Positions 1-9,858 of a stretch of DNA of 16,910 bases are shown here, in pieces. The translations under genes and the position numbers were made by a program. The stretch's first letter is position 1. Every line of letters begins with the position of its first letter. The stretch is from Allomyces macrogynus ATCC 38327 (Eukaryota; Blastocladiomycota; Blastocladiomycetes; Blastocladiales; Blastocladiaceae), in contig GG745386.1 of the NCBI GenBank assembly GCA_000151295.1, positions 100,011-116,920 on the forward strand. The letters run 5' to 3'. The notes beneath the pieces are model-generated. The model worked only from the letters and a program-made list of their open reading frames with translations. It did not search any database and was not told the origin of the DNA.

Positions 1-563
1 GGCAGAAATGGCACCACGGCGCCACTTCCGCGCGAATCGAATCATGGGAATATCCGACGACGTTCCGCCCGCATGGGTCGGTAGTCGCGTAAACCCATGA
101 TCATGATCTCTCGGCTCAGCAAACCGACGGCGCTCCTGAACAGCCCGAGCGCGGTGTCAAGCCTTCATGAGGGAAAAACATGCCTAACCACTTCGAGCGT
201 GTGTGGGGGCCCGTGCCTCCCATCTTTCACGCACAAAGTGGCACTGGACAGGTATTGACTCAACACTGACTCTTTGCACCGACGGGTGGCGGTGCCGGTC
301 ATACTGTGTGGGATGGCCAGACTGCTTTTGAGGTTGCACGAGGTACTTTTTCGTTTCGTTACCGCAGTCATTGATGGCGATACGCAGCAGTCTGACGCCG
401 CCTCGCATCACTCGACCACCCTCCCCCTGGCGTGGGCGTTTTCTTGGCAACACCGAGCCGAGGCCTCATCGATGTTAAAACCAGCCATCCCCCGCACAAA
501 CGCGTCTCTCAAGTGTCACTCCAAGCACCGACGTCTGCAAGTGCAATAGCCAAACTGCTCGTC
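1..563. other. Left intergenic region and 5' leader of the DUF4139 gene
   Basis: I see no gene that I can support here. A plus-strand frame is open from base 2 to a TGA at 98-100, which could be the last codons of a gene lying to the left, but it is too short to recognise. A minus-strand frame over 184-453 is open for about 90 codons and resembles no family I know. The reading frame of the first DUF4139 exon is open back to about 432, but position 564 holds its first in-frame ATG, so this stretch is taken as leader and promoter. No TATA box is evident. Confidence 0.4.
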
Positions 564-2547
564 ATGCCCGCCCCGCCGCACACGGTCACCGTCGATGCGG
601 CCAAGTACCCGATCAACAAGGTCACCGTTTACCAGGACCGCGCCGAAGTGAAGCGCACGCTCGCGGCTCTTGCCCTGCCGTGCCGCCAGGGCGCCTGCGT
701 CGTGCGCGTGCGCGGGATATCCGATGCTGTCGACTCGGATTCGATTCGGTACGCGCTTCGGCGCTTTCAAGAACACAGTGTTCCGTCCATTTGTGGAATC
801 TGAAGCGAACTTCCCCCTTCGTAGCGTCGATGGCCGTGGCGACGCCGTCATTGTCGATGTCGTCGCGAAAGAAGTCTACGAGTCGCTCGACGACGAAGTC
901 TTGTCGGCGCGCGCGCAGGCGACCAAGGACCGCAAGGCCAAGCTCGCCGAGATTGACCGGCAGCTCGAAGATTTGCATCTCGACCAAACGCTCCTCACTG
1001 ACCAGGCTCAGGTCATCACCAACTACGCCAAGGCCGTGACGACGCCCACGTCGGCCAAGGATGCATCCGCACAACCGCTGCAGGGCGCCGATGTCTTCTT
1101 TGGCTCGTTTGTCGGGCAGTATGCGAATGCGCTCGCCGAGATCAAGCGCAAGCTGCTCACGATTGAACGCGACATCAAGGTCAAGAACTGCGAGCGCGAC
1201 GCCCTGGCGGAACCGTCCGACGCCGAGGGCACCTACGCGCCGACCTCGTCGCGGATCCAGGTCGTCGAGGTCACGCTCGAGACCAAGGTGACCGGCGATT
1301 CCAAAGACGAAACGCTCGAGGTCGATCTCGACATCACCTACATTGTGCACCGCGCGTCGTGGACGCCGCTCTACGACCTGCGCGTGTTTTCGCAGTCGGA
1401 CTCGACCAAGCTCACCTACGCGGCCAACGTGCAGCAGTCGACGGGCGAAGACTGGGCCGACGTGGAGCTGACCTTGTCGACGGCGAAAGTCGCGCGGTCG
1501 CATGGCGAGGCGCCCGCCTACAAGACGCGGTGGACCCTGGCCGCGTACCGCCCGCGCCCGCCGATGCCCAAGATGCCCAAGTCTGCGTTTGGCGACATTA
1601 GTCGGTTTCGCTCTGCGAGGCCCCCAACCGCTCGCGATATGCTGCCGGGGGTTTCCGAGCGCGAAGGGTTTGGTGCGGTGTTGGCGTCGATCGTGGGACT
1701 CGGTGGCAGTTCTGAGTCGGACGACGAGGATGATGATAATGATGATCAGTTCCAGACAACTGCCGCCGAAGTCGCGGCGGGATTGACGGCGACCGCGTAC
1801 CGGATCCCGTCCGCGGCCACGATCCCGTCCGACGACTCGCAGCACCGCGTCACGGTGGCCCTGCTCGACTTGCCCGCCACGCTCGAGCACACGGCGTGCC
1901 CGAAACTCGACCCAACGGCTTACCTGACGGCCCAGATCACCAACAAGTCGGCCTACACGTGGATCGCGGGCCCGGCCAACGTCTTCCTCGACCGTGCCTT
2001 TGTCGCCAAGTCGCGGCTCTCCATGGTCTTGCCCGGCGCCAAGCTCATCACGTCGCTCGGCCCGGACCCAGCCGTTGCCGTGCAGTACCGCCCCGTGGAA
2101 AAGTTCACCGAGTCGCGCGTGTCGGCGGGCTTGTTCACGTCGTCGGCGTCGGACCGCACCGCCATCACGTACACGCAGCGCACGGTCCTCGAGAACAAGA
2201 ACACGACCAAGGCTGTCACGCTCACGCTCGCCGACCAGATCCCGACCACGACCTCGTCCGACATTGTCGTTACGCTGCTCGATCCGGCCGAAAAGCAGAT
2301 TGCCAAGCTGGCGTCGCGCGACGCTGCAGTGGATACCGACGGGGTCAAAGCCGCGGGCGCGGTGCCGGCGAACGGCAGCAATGCGTCGCTCAACCGCGCA
2401 CCGCGCGCACCCAATGTGGTCCTCTACGAGGACTTGGGTATCGTCGAGTGGAAGATTGAGCTCAAGCCGGGCGAGAAGCGCGAGGTGGCGTTCAAGTACG
2501 CCGTTTCGTATCCGAAGCGCATCACGATTGAGGGCCTCGACGGGTAG
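564..2547 (+). CDS. DUF4140/DUF4139 (mucoidy-inhibitor-A-like) protein, 635 aa; exons 564-748 and 825-2547
   Basis: A conserved hypothetical protein of the family annotated as 'protein of unknown function DUF4139, mucoidy inhibitor A'. The molecular function of the fungal members is unknown to me. Residues about 15-70 fit the N-terminal DUF4140 domain (KVTVYQDRAEVKRTL, then DSIRV and GRGDAVIVDV). Two helical, probably coiled-coil stretches follow (about 81-128 and 150-185). DUF4139 runs from about residue 210 to the end, with the typical YIVHRASWTPLYDLRV and GEDWADVELTLSTA. The frame changes between the two halves and is restored by a 76-nt intron (749-824, gtacgc...cgtag) that joins DSI-R-VDG exactly where homologues are continuous. 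The start is the first ATG in the exon-1 frame. An acidic insert (about residues 356-372, rich in D and E) separates two DUF4139 blocks. The C-terminus (YPKRITIEGLDG) is family-typical, so the gene looks complete. The long antisense frame across it is a codon-bias shadow. Confidence 0.9.
749..824 (+). other. Spliceosomal intron in the DUF4139 gene (76 nt)
   Basis: It begins gtacgc and ends cgtag, and splits an arginine codon (CG|C). Removing it fuses the two frames into one continuous DUF4140 domain. Unspliced, the exon-1 frame hits a TGA at 801-803. Confidence 0.88.
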
Positions 2548-2864
2548 GGACGAGCCAGTTTCAAAATCGGGTGGAGAAGGTCCGTATTGCATTATATTTT
2601 GCTTTCCAGGCTCAAATCTGATGCGCTACCACATCTGGTTTGGTACGATTCGTGTGCACGCGGGCAAGCAGGTTTCCCTCCCGGCTCTTCCTGCATTCAC
2701 GACGACCCGTTCGGGATGCGTCCTCAATCGAGTTGGGGTCCCCGTTGATGGTCCCCATGAGGGCGACCTCAGTCGCACAAGCCGCGCACGGTCCTTGGCG
2801 AATCGCCAGGCTCGCGTTCCTCTCGTGTTGATGGGGCTTGTTCGCGTCGTTTTTCTTGTCTACC

Positions 2865-2872
2865 TATATATA
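2865..2872 (+). promoter_or_regulatory. TATA-box-like octamer with no assigned gene
   Basis: The octamer TATATATA stands in GC-rich surroundings. No plus-strand gene begins downstream. What follows is the antisense strand of the decayed gene at 3081-3877. It could serve an unannotated antisense transcript or be a chance AT patch. The motif is palindromic, so the strand is arbitrary. Confidence 0.25.
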
Positions 2873-3006
2873 CAAGGCAGCCGTTTTCGTCGCGGTCTGT
2901 CGTCACATTTTGATAGAGGGCTTCGCAGCCAGCTCCGCATTTTACATCCAAAGCTTGGACACCGCAAAAATGGCCCGTCTATTCCATTGCCAACCCACGA
3001 CTGCCT

Positions 3007-3020
3007 CCCCCCCCCCCCCC
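3007..3020 (+). repeat. Homopolymer run of 14 C
   Basis: An unbroken poly-C tract seen directly, about 60 nt beyond the 3' end of the minus-strand remnant. Such runs change length readily and are prone to sequencing error, so the exact count should not be trusted. Confidence 0.9.
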
Positions 3021-3080
3021 TCCTCACGATACACTCTGCTGACGCGCAACCACGAAATGATACAATCTCCGACCACCGGT

Positions 3081-3877
3081 TTAGCTCTTCCCCGTTTCGT
3101 TCTTCGACACGTGCCGCGCGTCGTTGAGCAGCGTCGCAAGGTGCCCGAGGTGAGCGAGGTTCGCCTTGTCCTCCTGCTCCGGGCAAAGCAAACCGCGTGT
3201 GAGCAGATTCGACGTCCAGGTGAGTTCCTTGGCAGCGCGAACGCCAAACACGCCCACGACCTTGCTCGCACTCATGACAATCTTGACCATGCCCAGCGCC
3301 TCGTTCTTCAACTCATTGTTCACTTTCCCGACGAGATATGCCGGCAGCTTGGTCGCCTCCACGCCGCAGTCAATCAGGCCCCTGAAGAGCGCCGCGCCAG
3401 CCCATTCTTGGGTCAGGGGCCACGATACATTGAGGCGCCGGTCTGTTGTCTCGGTCGTGCCGCCGCCGGGAACTCTTTGCCAGCCCCTTGCCACCACAGC
3501 AGGAAACGAGTCGGAAGCAATAATCGCATTTGGTGTGAAGGGTCCTTGCGGATACACGTGAATAGTCATGTCCCGGATATCAACGTCGTAGCTGTTCGAG
3601 TTTTTGGCGGGCGAGATACAGCTGGGCCGGGATAAAACGCCACGGCGACGGGGTTGGGCGTGTCGCGCTGCTGCAGCGACCACGATTGCGCAGGCTGGAT
3701 GAAGCTCCTGGCCCAGATGTATTGCGGACGCGCCGCGGTTGGAGCATATCGGATTGCCCATGTGGTTTCTGCTCTGGCAGCAGGAAGCTCCCTTGCAAAG
3801 CCAAAGCGGCAGTTCGTCCGTTGTTCGAACCCAAAATGGTTCGTCCATGGGTGGTGGTGACCGTGGGCTTGGATCAT
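3081..3877 (-). pseudogene. Unrecognised protein family, copy 1, with one frameshift (about 265 codons)
   Basis: I do not recognise this family. Two minus-strand frames together encode a protein homologous to the remnant at 13910-14854. The upstream frame runs from an ATG at 3877-3875 and contains SWSLQQRDTPNPVAVAFYPG. The downstream frame, to a TAA at 3083-3081, contains RDMTIHVYPQ, GGGTTETTDRRLNVSWPL and LIDCGVEATKLP. From MTIHV through the LVGKV block it aligns without gaps to copy 2 for about 80 residues, sharing GGG..ET, NV.WPL, L.R.L..CGV.A..LP and LV. A second shared block lies at the C-terminus (LCPEQEDKAN against FCPDKKDQMT). The frames meet at five A residues (minus strand; TTTTT at 3601-3605 on plus), and one extra A would join them. 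I found no splice pair with the right phase. G/C preference at third positions is weaker than in the neighbours, which fits decay, though an assembly error at the homopolymer is possible. No signal peptide or membrane segment is apparent. Confidence 0.6.
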
Positions 3878-3924
3878 GAATCTGGTGATCAAGTGGCAAC
3901 AATCTGGAATCAAGCATCACGGCC

Positions 3925-4086
3925 ATGGTCTGGAGCGGAGCAAGGACCAGTCTGCTCTACATCAATGTGGGGGTCATGCGAATCGGCGGAGGAGAGGAAA
4001 ATCCGCGCGTTTATGATTATGAACGCTCCACGGGTGGAAACCGCTTAGATTTTGAAGTTCACAGACGCCGGATCGTGGTGTGGTGA
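3925..4086 (+). other. Small open frame of 53 codons, doubtful
   Basis: A plus-strand ATG-to-TGA frame with a protein-like composition (LLYINVGVMRIGGGEENPRV), divergent from the gene remnant that starts at 3877. No homology or splice context supports it. It may be a relic exon, a short peptide gene or chance. It is listed because it is the only plausible coding content between the remnant and MCM4. Confidence 0.15.
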
Positions 4087-4147
4087 AGTCGGACACCACC
4101 AAATGGCACTCAAAAAGACTGACGATTTATGTGGAACGTGGATCCCC

Positions 4148-6890
4148 TCACATTTCCGCACCCTCACCCCCTGACCCAGCACCACCCGCCAACCGGCGCA
4201 CCATATGCGTGCGCGGCTCGTAATGCACGACCCCCTCCTCGACCAACACATGCAGCGCGCGCTCGAGCTCCTCGCGCGTGACCGGTACCGTCGCCTGCCG
4301 CTTGATCTCCGCCAACAGTGCATGTTCCGGCATCCGCGGGGTACTGCTGCGCAAAATCACGTCGCGCACCGCCGCCACCAGCTGCGCAAGTGCCGCCGCA
4401 TTCCCAGCGCGAGCATTCCCCGACGTGAGCAAATCCATATCGATCCGGCCGGTCCTTGGGTCCGTGGCGCCCTGCTTGATGGCGACACGCAACAGCCGCG
4501 ACGCCTCGGTCACGTCCTGCACCTCGACGCGCGTGCTCAGCCGCGCCTTGGCGTGCGCTTCCGACAGCCGGATCATCGATTCGAGTTGCCGCGTCGTGGC
4601 CGTGACTGTCTTGGACGACGCGCCAGACCCGTCACGCGCGGAACCGAGCTTGCGCATTTCGACGTACAGTTTCACGAGCGCTTCCGCGGCGTCGTCGTTG
4701 ATTTCCGGGTGTACCGTGTGCTTGGCGTAGGATATGTACTTGGTCAAGAGCGCCGCGGAACAGACGTCAGTCTCAGCCGATTCGGGCCGGTCGGCCATGT
4801 AGAGACCGACGAGATGCTTGGCGAGTCGCAGGTCGTACGTCTCGTCGGGCACGTCGAGAATCACAAACAACAAATCGAACCGCGACAGGAGCGACGGCGG
4901 CAAGTGAATATTTTCGACGAGCGACAGGTTCAAGTCGAACTTGGACTTAATCGGGTTAGCCGATGCGAGAATCGATGTGCGCGCATTCAAGGTCGTGATG
5001 ATCCCGGCCTTGGCAATCGAAATCGTCTGCTGTTCCATGACCTCGTGCAAGATGGACCGCGTCGCGTCCGACATCTTGTCAAACTCGTCAATACAGCACA
5101 CGCCGCCGTCACTCAGGACGAGCGCGCCCGACTCGAGGACCAGCGCGTTCGTGTCCGGGTCGCGCACGACCGACGCCGTCAGACCGACCGCCGACGAACC
5201 CTTGCCGGACGTATAGATGCCGCGCGGGGAAATCTTGTGCACGTACTGGAGCAGCTGCGATTTGGCCACACCGGGGTCGCCAACGAGCAGGACGTTGATG
5301 TCGCCGCGGTACCGCGCGTTGCCGGCAAACTTGTGGTGCCCGCCAAACAACTGCAGCAGCACGCCCTTCTTAGCGTCGTCCATGGCGTAAATTGACGGCG
5401 CCAGCGACCGCGCCAGGTACTCGTAGCAGTCGGGCCGCGCGGCAATCGCGCGAATCTGGGCCTCCTCGTCCTCGGTGATACTAAACTGCGCGTCGCTCGC
5501 GGCCGCGGTCGGGACAAACTCGTTGGTCTCGACGGCCGACTCGTCGCGGCCGATCCGGCTCGGGTCGACGGTGCGGAAATGAATCACGTCAATGAACGTG
5601 CGGAACACGGGCTTGATCGTGCGCTGGCGGTGGTTGACGCGCACGGGCATCGACCGGTAAATGCCTGTGACTTCGACGCGGTCGCCCGGCTTGACCGTAT
5701 CGACCAAGTCGTCGTAGACGTTGAGCGAGACCGTGTAGGGCGTTTGCCCGTCCGGAATCATATCGGGCGTCTCCTGCAGCTTACACACTTGCTTGGACGC
5801 GAACGTGCACCGGTTGTGGTAGAGCTGCATCGTGTTCATGGCCGCACAGTTTGGGTTCGGGCACCGCGTCGGCTCCTGGATCCGGCCGCGGTCAATCTCG
5901 ACCTCCTGCGTCGTCTCGCACAGCAGGCACTTGAACAGGCCAACCTTCGGGTCCGGGATCACGGGCGTCGACCGGATCACGAGCCCCTTGAGAGTGACGA
6001 GCTGGTCAATGTCCCACGGGTTCAGGTTGCGCAGGTTCAGCGACTGCTGCAGGTTGTAGGGCCGCACGCTGACTTGGAACCCTTCGGGCAGGGCGGCGCG
6101 CTCGTGCGGCGTGCAAGCAACGGCGAGGTAGACCTCGGTCGCCGTCACGTCGATGATGGAGATCATTTCGTGTGGGTACTTGATGAGCTGGTCGTAGAGC
6201 TTGGTCGCCGGCTGGTAGGCGAGTAAGTGCGTGCAGTCGAGGTTCATGACGGCCGTTTCCGCGTCTTTCATCTGTGGACCGTTTCTGTGGTGAGCGGATG
6301 GGAGACTCGCAAATGGCAGCCAGGAAGAGAGAATTCGGTACCCTCCGCATGTGCTCCGGGTAGTATGGCTGCAAGTCGGTCTCGGTCAAGATCATGTCGG
6401 CCTCGACAATATCCTCGACGGCAAGTTGCAACTCCTTGGCGCGCTGGACGCGCACGACGTCGACGGGCGCAAAATGCATTAAGAAATCACGGAACATGCG
6501 AATACTGTCCTGGATGTTGATGTTGGTTCCCCAAATAAACCGCTGAGCGGCCGCCGGATCGTTATCAATGTCCATGCTGGCGTTACCCGCTCCTGCGTGG
6601 TCTCCGGGCGCTTCGCGGCGCGCCAATTGCTCGAGTGCGTCGCGCGGAACGGCACGGCCCGTAGATCCCAAGAACCCGGGTGACCGCGGCGTGCGCGGCG
6701 TGGACGGGGGCAGGTCGAGGTCGGCACCGGCACCCTGCGACGACCGTGGGGTCATGGCGGGCGTCAGGCCACCGGACATGAGCCGTGGCGTCATGCCGCC
6801 CGACGACAGCGGCATGACTGGGTCGGTCTGGCTCGACCGCGGGTCGGTCCACGACGCGAGCCGCATGGGCGACGACGAAAGGTTCGACAT
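4148..6890 (-). CDS. MCM4: DNA replication licensing factor MCM4, 890 aa; exons 6890-6342 and 6271-4148
   Basis: This is a subunit of the hexameric MCM2-7 replicative helicase, a nuclear ATPase that unwinds DNA at forks within the CMG complex. The N-terminal tail (residues 1-110) is Ser/Thr-rich with at least seven SP/TP sites (STPRTPRSPG and others), typical of the CDK/DDK-regulated MCM4 tail. FIWGTNINIQDSIRMFRDFL and YYPEHM follow. The OB region carries a C4 zinc motif (residues about 298, 301, 320 and 325). The AAA+ core has Walker A GDPGVAKS (about 514-521), Walker B CCIDEFDKM (about 575-583) and the arginine-finger motif LLSRFD (about 644-649). LNPWDIDQLVTLKGLVIRST and GRIDMDLLTSG identify MCM4 rather than another MCM. 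A 70-nt intron (6341-6272, gtaccg...cacag, CTCAC near its end) joins YYPEHMRR to MKDAETAVMNLDC, where family members are continuous. The ATG at 6890 is the first in frame. The winged-helix C-terminus is present, so the gene looks complete and functional. Confidence 0.97.
6272..6341 (-). other. Spliceosomal intron in MCM4 (70 nt)
   Basis: On the minus strand it starts gtaccg and ends cacag, in phase 0 between an AGG codon and an ATG codon. Its removal links the regulatory N-terminal exon with the exon holding the OB, zinc and AAA+ parts. Confidence 0.9.
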
Positions 6891-7314
6891 GGTGGTGGAA
6901 GCGTCGACGAGGCGTGCCGCGCGGGATCAAGGCGAGAACAAAGTCGACGTGAAGGCGGCGTGACGGGAAACGTGAGCGCCTCGTTATCGTCGGTTGTTGG
7001 GACAGACTTGAGCAAGTAAAGAGACGCCCAGCGTCACAACAAGTCGGCGTGATCACGGCGCGAGCTGGACCGGTCGGGGCAGGACAGAGCGATGAAGCGA
7101 GGGGAATGCACGGCGAGCACAGTGCAGCAAGTAGCGGTGGCGTCGTGGTGGAGGTGGTCGAGATATTTTGACCTGCAGCAGCCGGATTTGGTCGTGACGA
7201 CGGCGACCAGTCGAAGTTGCGGTGAGCATTGCAGTGGGCCCTTCGTGTGTGAGGACGTGATCGCGACTGTTGCCTCGCTTCGTCCTCGTCCGCGACCGGC
7301 TCACTACGGAAAAG
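6891..7314. promoter_or_regulatory. MCM4 upstream region, shared with the start of a truncated LRR pseudogene
   Basis: About 420 nt between the MCM4 start codon and the first recognisable LRR-family homology. It should contain the MCM4 promoter and leader. I see no TATA box and no ACGCGT cell-cycle (MCB) element. The plus-strand frame open over 7092-7412 only becomes homologous to the LRR family near its end, so its first part is not treated as coding. Confidence 0.4.
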
Positions 7315-8077
7315 CTTGCTCCGCTCGGCAGCTGTCAAGCGCCGTTGAGAGGATCTTCTCAGCAAACCGCGACGATAAATTCGACACGACGCTGCGCCCT
7401 CCACTTTCATAGGCTTGGCGAAATCCACCCTCTCCACCGCATTACCCAACTGCAGACACTGCGACTTGGCCGGTGGCCCGCAACCGATTCTTTGATGCAT
7501 GCGATCGAATTTGCCTTGAAAGCAATGCCACTCCGCCGCCTGGCCATGTCACACCGCGACACGGGTTACAAGAGCGCATATACCGGACAGCCTCAAGGAC
7601 GGACGCAAGCTGCATGTTCTGATCGAGCTCTGCTCCCCTTTTCCCGTCTGCGGGCCGATCCCTATCCGTGTTGCGCATCTCGTGGTATATGAACAGTCCA
7701 GAATCCCTGACTCGGTTCGTTCAGGCACTGGCTGACATGACCGCGCTTCGCGGATTGCATATTGTGCACAGCTGCATGTTTCAAACCGCCGATACGGAAG
7801 TATGCGGGCCGTTTGCTCGTGCGGTTCCCCCTCGGGTGCGGCTGCTGACGCTTGCCGACGCGACGCCGATGGACGAAGCCTGCGCGCGCTCATTGTGGAG
7901 AGTATCGTCGCGAACTGCCGTGTCATTGCATTGTCGTCGGTGATTCCATGGATTTGGGAGGAAGGGCAGACCATGGAGCAGGTTGCACGGGCGGTCGATG
8001 AAATCGTGCAAGAGCGTGGCGCGGCGGGCAAGATGGGGATTCTTGAGGAGTTTGTTGGCGAGCGTGCTGGGCGCTAG
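7315..8077 (+). pseudogene. 5'-truncated, multiply frameshifted copy of the LRR gene at 11095-13221
   Basis: The blocks match the C-terminal 40% of the intact LRR protein in the same order but in changing frames. AVERIFSANRDDKFDTTLRP corresponds to AILERVATRCPNVRTVVLAP. LGEIHPLHRITQLQTLRL corresponds to FGRALHQFKHLASLTV. LKDGRKLHVLIELC (about 7590-7635) corresponds to the LDDSGLEMKVIPAL region. SPESLTRFVQALADMTALRG and VCGPFARAVPPRVRLLTLAD correspond to SPAVLARLIAVLPHMTALRD and VCAPFARAIPPRVRYLTLAE. LRALIVES and KMGILEEFVGERAGR correspond to LRALVVES and KSGIVDVFVGTRAKR. The frame changes at least four times. One change, near 7877, is a one-base loss relative to the GAC GAG GAT GGG CTA context of the intact gene. 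The first 400 or so codons are missing, so this cannot make the full protein. The stop at 8075-8077 matches the family's C-terminal end. Confidence 0.85.
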
Positions 8078-9414
8078 GGGTGGCGTTGCATTGATTTGAG
8101 CTTGTACCGTTGGACGCAAATCGAGAAGACGCTTTGTTCGCGGTCTATCGTTTGGGAGAGAATCCTGATGCTCGTCAAGAACGATCGCATTTGTCAGGAG
8201 GGAGATCATGGTCTGCAAACGGAGCAGGTCGAATGAGATCATAACGACATATCGACCAACCTCTGGTATTCCGCTATGGCGGCCAAAGTGTTTGCATCGG
8301 TGCTTTGAGATGATGGAACAGCCGGCGCGCTGGTGATCGGCGTGACAATCGCTGTTTTTGGGCCATGACGGTTTTGCCTTCGCAAAGACGGTAGATGTTC
8401 GGTAGACTGGACACAGACATGAGTATGTTGGCGTGACGCGTGGGTCTGACAATGTTGGCAGTTGATTGATGGAGTGTGGACAGGGAAGAGCATGCCAGCA
8501 TCTGCTGTCTTGGCCCAGAAGCATCAGGGCCGACAAGCCAAATCGCGCAAGAACGGCCCTTCATTGCCAAACTCAAGGCTCACTACGCGCAACAAGCAAA
8601 CTGGCATAGTGACGGCCACCCAAAAACATTCCAGCACACCGCCAGTCGGCAGCGCGCACAGCGGGTAGACGGGCTTCACCAGATGCGCGACATGACTGGC
8701 CGTCTTCGTGAACAGCACCTGCATGCTGACGCTGGCAAACGAATTGCCAGACCACGACGTGATTGTGATGCTGTCAAACGGGTTCATCTCGATAGCCGGG
8801 ATCGCACACACTGCAAGCTTAATATTCTCTCACTCATATCTCTCACTTTCTCGAATATCGTTCAACATCAGTCGCGTCAAAATATAGCGCGAGCACTGTC
8901 CTCGTTTTTGTGCTGGTAATATGTATTCTGTTCCTCACACCATTGCTGTGATCTGGCCCCAATCACCCAACACATTGCCCAGACTGTGATGGTTGACCCT
9001 CATTCAAGTCGCACTGAAGTCAGTCTTTTGACGAGACTGCTTCGCGAATCACAGTTACATACGAGGCACGTTAATTCTCGCTTTGGCAGCTTTCCACGTC
9101 TAATCGTCCAGTTGTTCAACCTCCTCACGATGTTCTTTACCTGCTCTCGCCTCTCCGTTCAAAACGTTGCCCCAGTTCATGACCATCCAAATCACATTTG
9201 GTGGTGACCACCAGTCCAATTGTTGCACAAAAGGAGATTATCGAGTCGGTGATGACACTCCATCCGGTGGGCCGCGTCGCAACGCCTCAAATGACAGCCC
9301 GTGACCACCGCGCAGTATGACGTCCAACAGCAAAGCAGCACCACAGCTCAGACACGGCAAAGCACATCGCGACGAGCAAGAGTCGCCACTTTTCGACACC
9401 AACCACCAGCAACC
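8078..9414. other. Long intergenic stretch without a supported gene
   Basis: About 1.3 kb, more AT-rich than its surroundings, especially 8820-9240. No frame shows convincing homology. The best candidate is a minus-strand frame over about 8524-8820 with ordinary codon use and protein-like composition (MNPFDSITITSWSGNSFASV), but it has no ATG at its beginning that makes sense and I recognise no family. It may be a relic exon. A perfect 15-nt palindrome (tggtggtgaccacca) lies at 9199-9213. The last 100 nt or so should hold the promoter and leader of the UPF0390 gene. Confidence 0.4.
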
Positions 9415-9858
9415 ATGGCACAGGGCACGCTCAAGAAGGTCAAGGTCGGCGCGAGCCTCACCAAGCACCACCGGAAGCCAGGTGCGCAACCCATGGTCAG
9501 CATCCATGCTCATCGACCAGCAAGATGACCGTTCGCCGCGCGGCATTTCATTGACACCAGAAAAGACCAAGGTCGGCAAGACGACGGGCCTGAACAAGAA
9601 CGCCGCTCTGCAAAAAGTGCCTTTCGAGACGAGCCGCAGCCAGATAAACTGCACCAACGAGCTCTGAACTGACCCTCCCACGTCACACGAGCGTAGAAAC
9701 TCAAGGGCCAAACGATTGCCGATATTGAGCGCATCATGGCAACGCGCGCCGCTGCCGTCGGTAAGCTCACGATCATGAAGTCGGTCGCCGAGCCCAAGAC
9801 GAACCCCAAGGACAAGAAAGAGAAGAAGGGCAAGAAGGCCGCGGCGGCCAAAAAGTAG
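9415..9858 (+). CDS. UPF0390 (DUF2462, Leydig cell tumour 10 kDa-like) small basic protein, 94 aa; exons 9415-9481, 9561-9616, 9697-9858
   Basis: A small, very lysine-rich protein of the family that includes human C19orf53. Family members are reported or predicted to be nuclear/nucleolar, and the biochemical role is unclear. The start MAQGTLKK is the family signature, and the ATG sits in a good Kozak context (accATGG). The middle exon gives EKTKVGKTTGLNKNAALQK. The last exon gives KLKGQTIADIERIMATRAAA and a C-terminal Lys/Ala tail (KDKKEKKGKKAAAAKK). Two introns restore the frame: 9482-9560 (79 nt, gtgcgc...accag, branch TTGAC) and 9617-9696 (80 nt, gtgcct...cgtag, branch CTGAC). The phases agree (1 and 0), and the total is 285 coding bases. 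Length is normal for the family. The gene is convergent with the Sws1 gene, with only 78 nt between the stops. Confidence 0.85.

Larger units (their letters stand above)
2548..3080. other. Intergenic: 3' flank of the DUF4139 gene and downstream side of the minus-strand gene remnant
   Basis: I see no gene here. The plus-strand open frames continuing from the DUF4139 gene have no family resemblance. The stretch holds a perfect TATATATA at 2865-2872 and an uninterrupted run of 14 C at 3007-3020, both listed separately. It lies between the 3' ends of two convergent coding units. Confidence 0.5.

Noticed and set aside
359..400. Minus-strand similarity to a short MCM4 piece (RLLRIAIN against RLLRVAIK)
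   Set aside because: It covers only about ten codons, nothing around it matches MCM4, and chance similarity is likely.
622..2592. 656-codon open frame antisense to the DUF4139 gene
   Set aside because: It is Arg/Gly/Val-rich low-complexity text produced by the GC-biased codons of the real gene, and no domain is recognisable.
3595..3612. Programmed -1 ribosomal frameshift at the A run
   Set aside because: The sequence does not form a proper X XXY YYZ heptamer in the incoming frame, and copy 2 lacks a matching site. A simple indel is more economical.
4205..5395. Long plus-strand open frames over MCM4
   Set aside because: They are shadows of the MCM4 coding strand, which has all family motifs.
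7781..8536. 251-codon minus-strand open frame
   Set aside because: Half of it lies antisense to the LRR pseudogene, whose homology is clear. The composition is unlike a folded protein.
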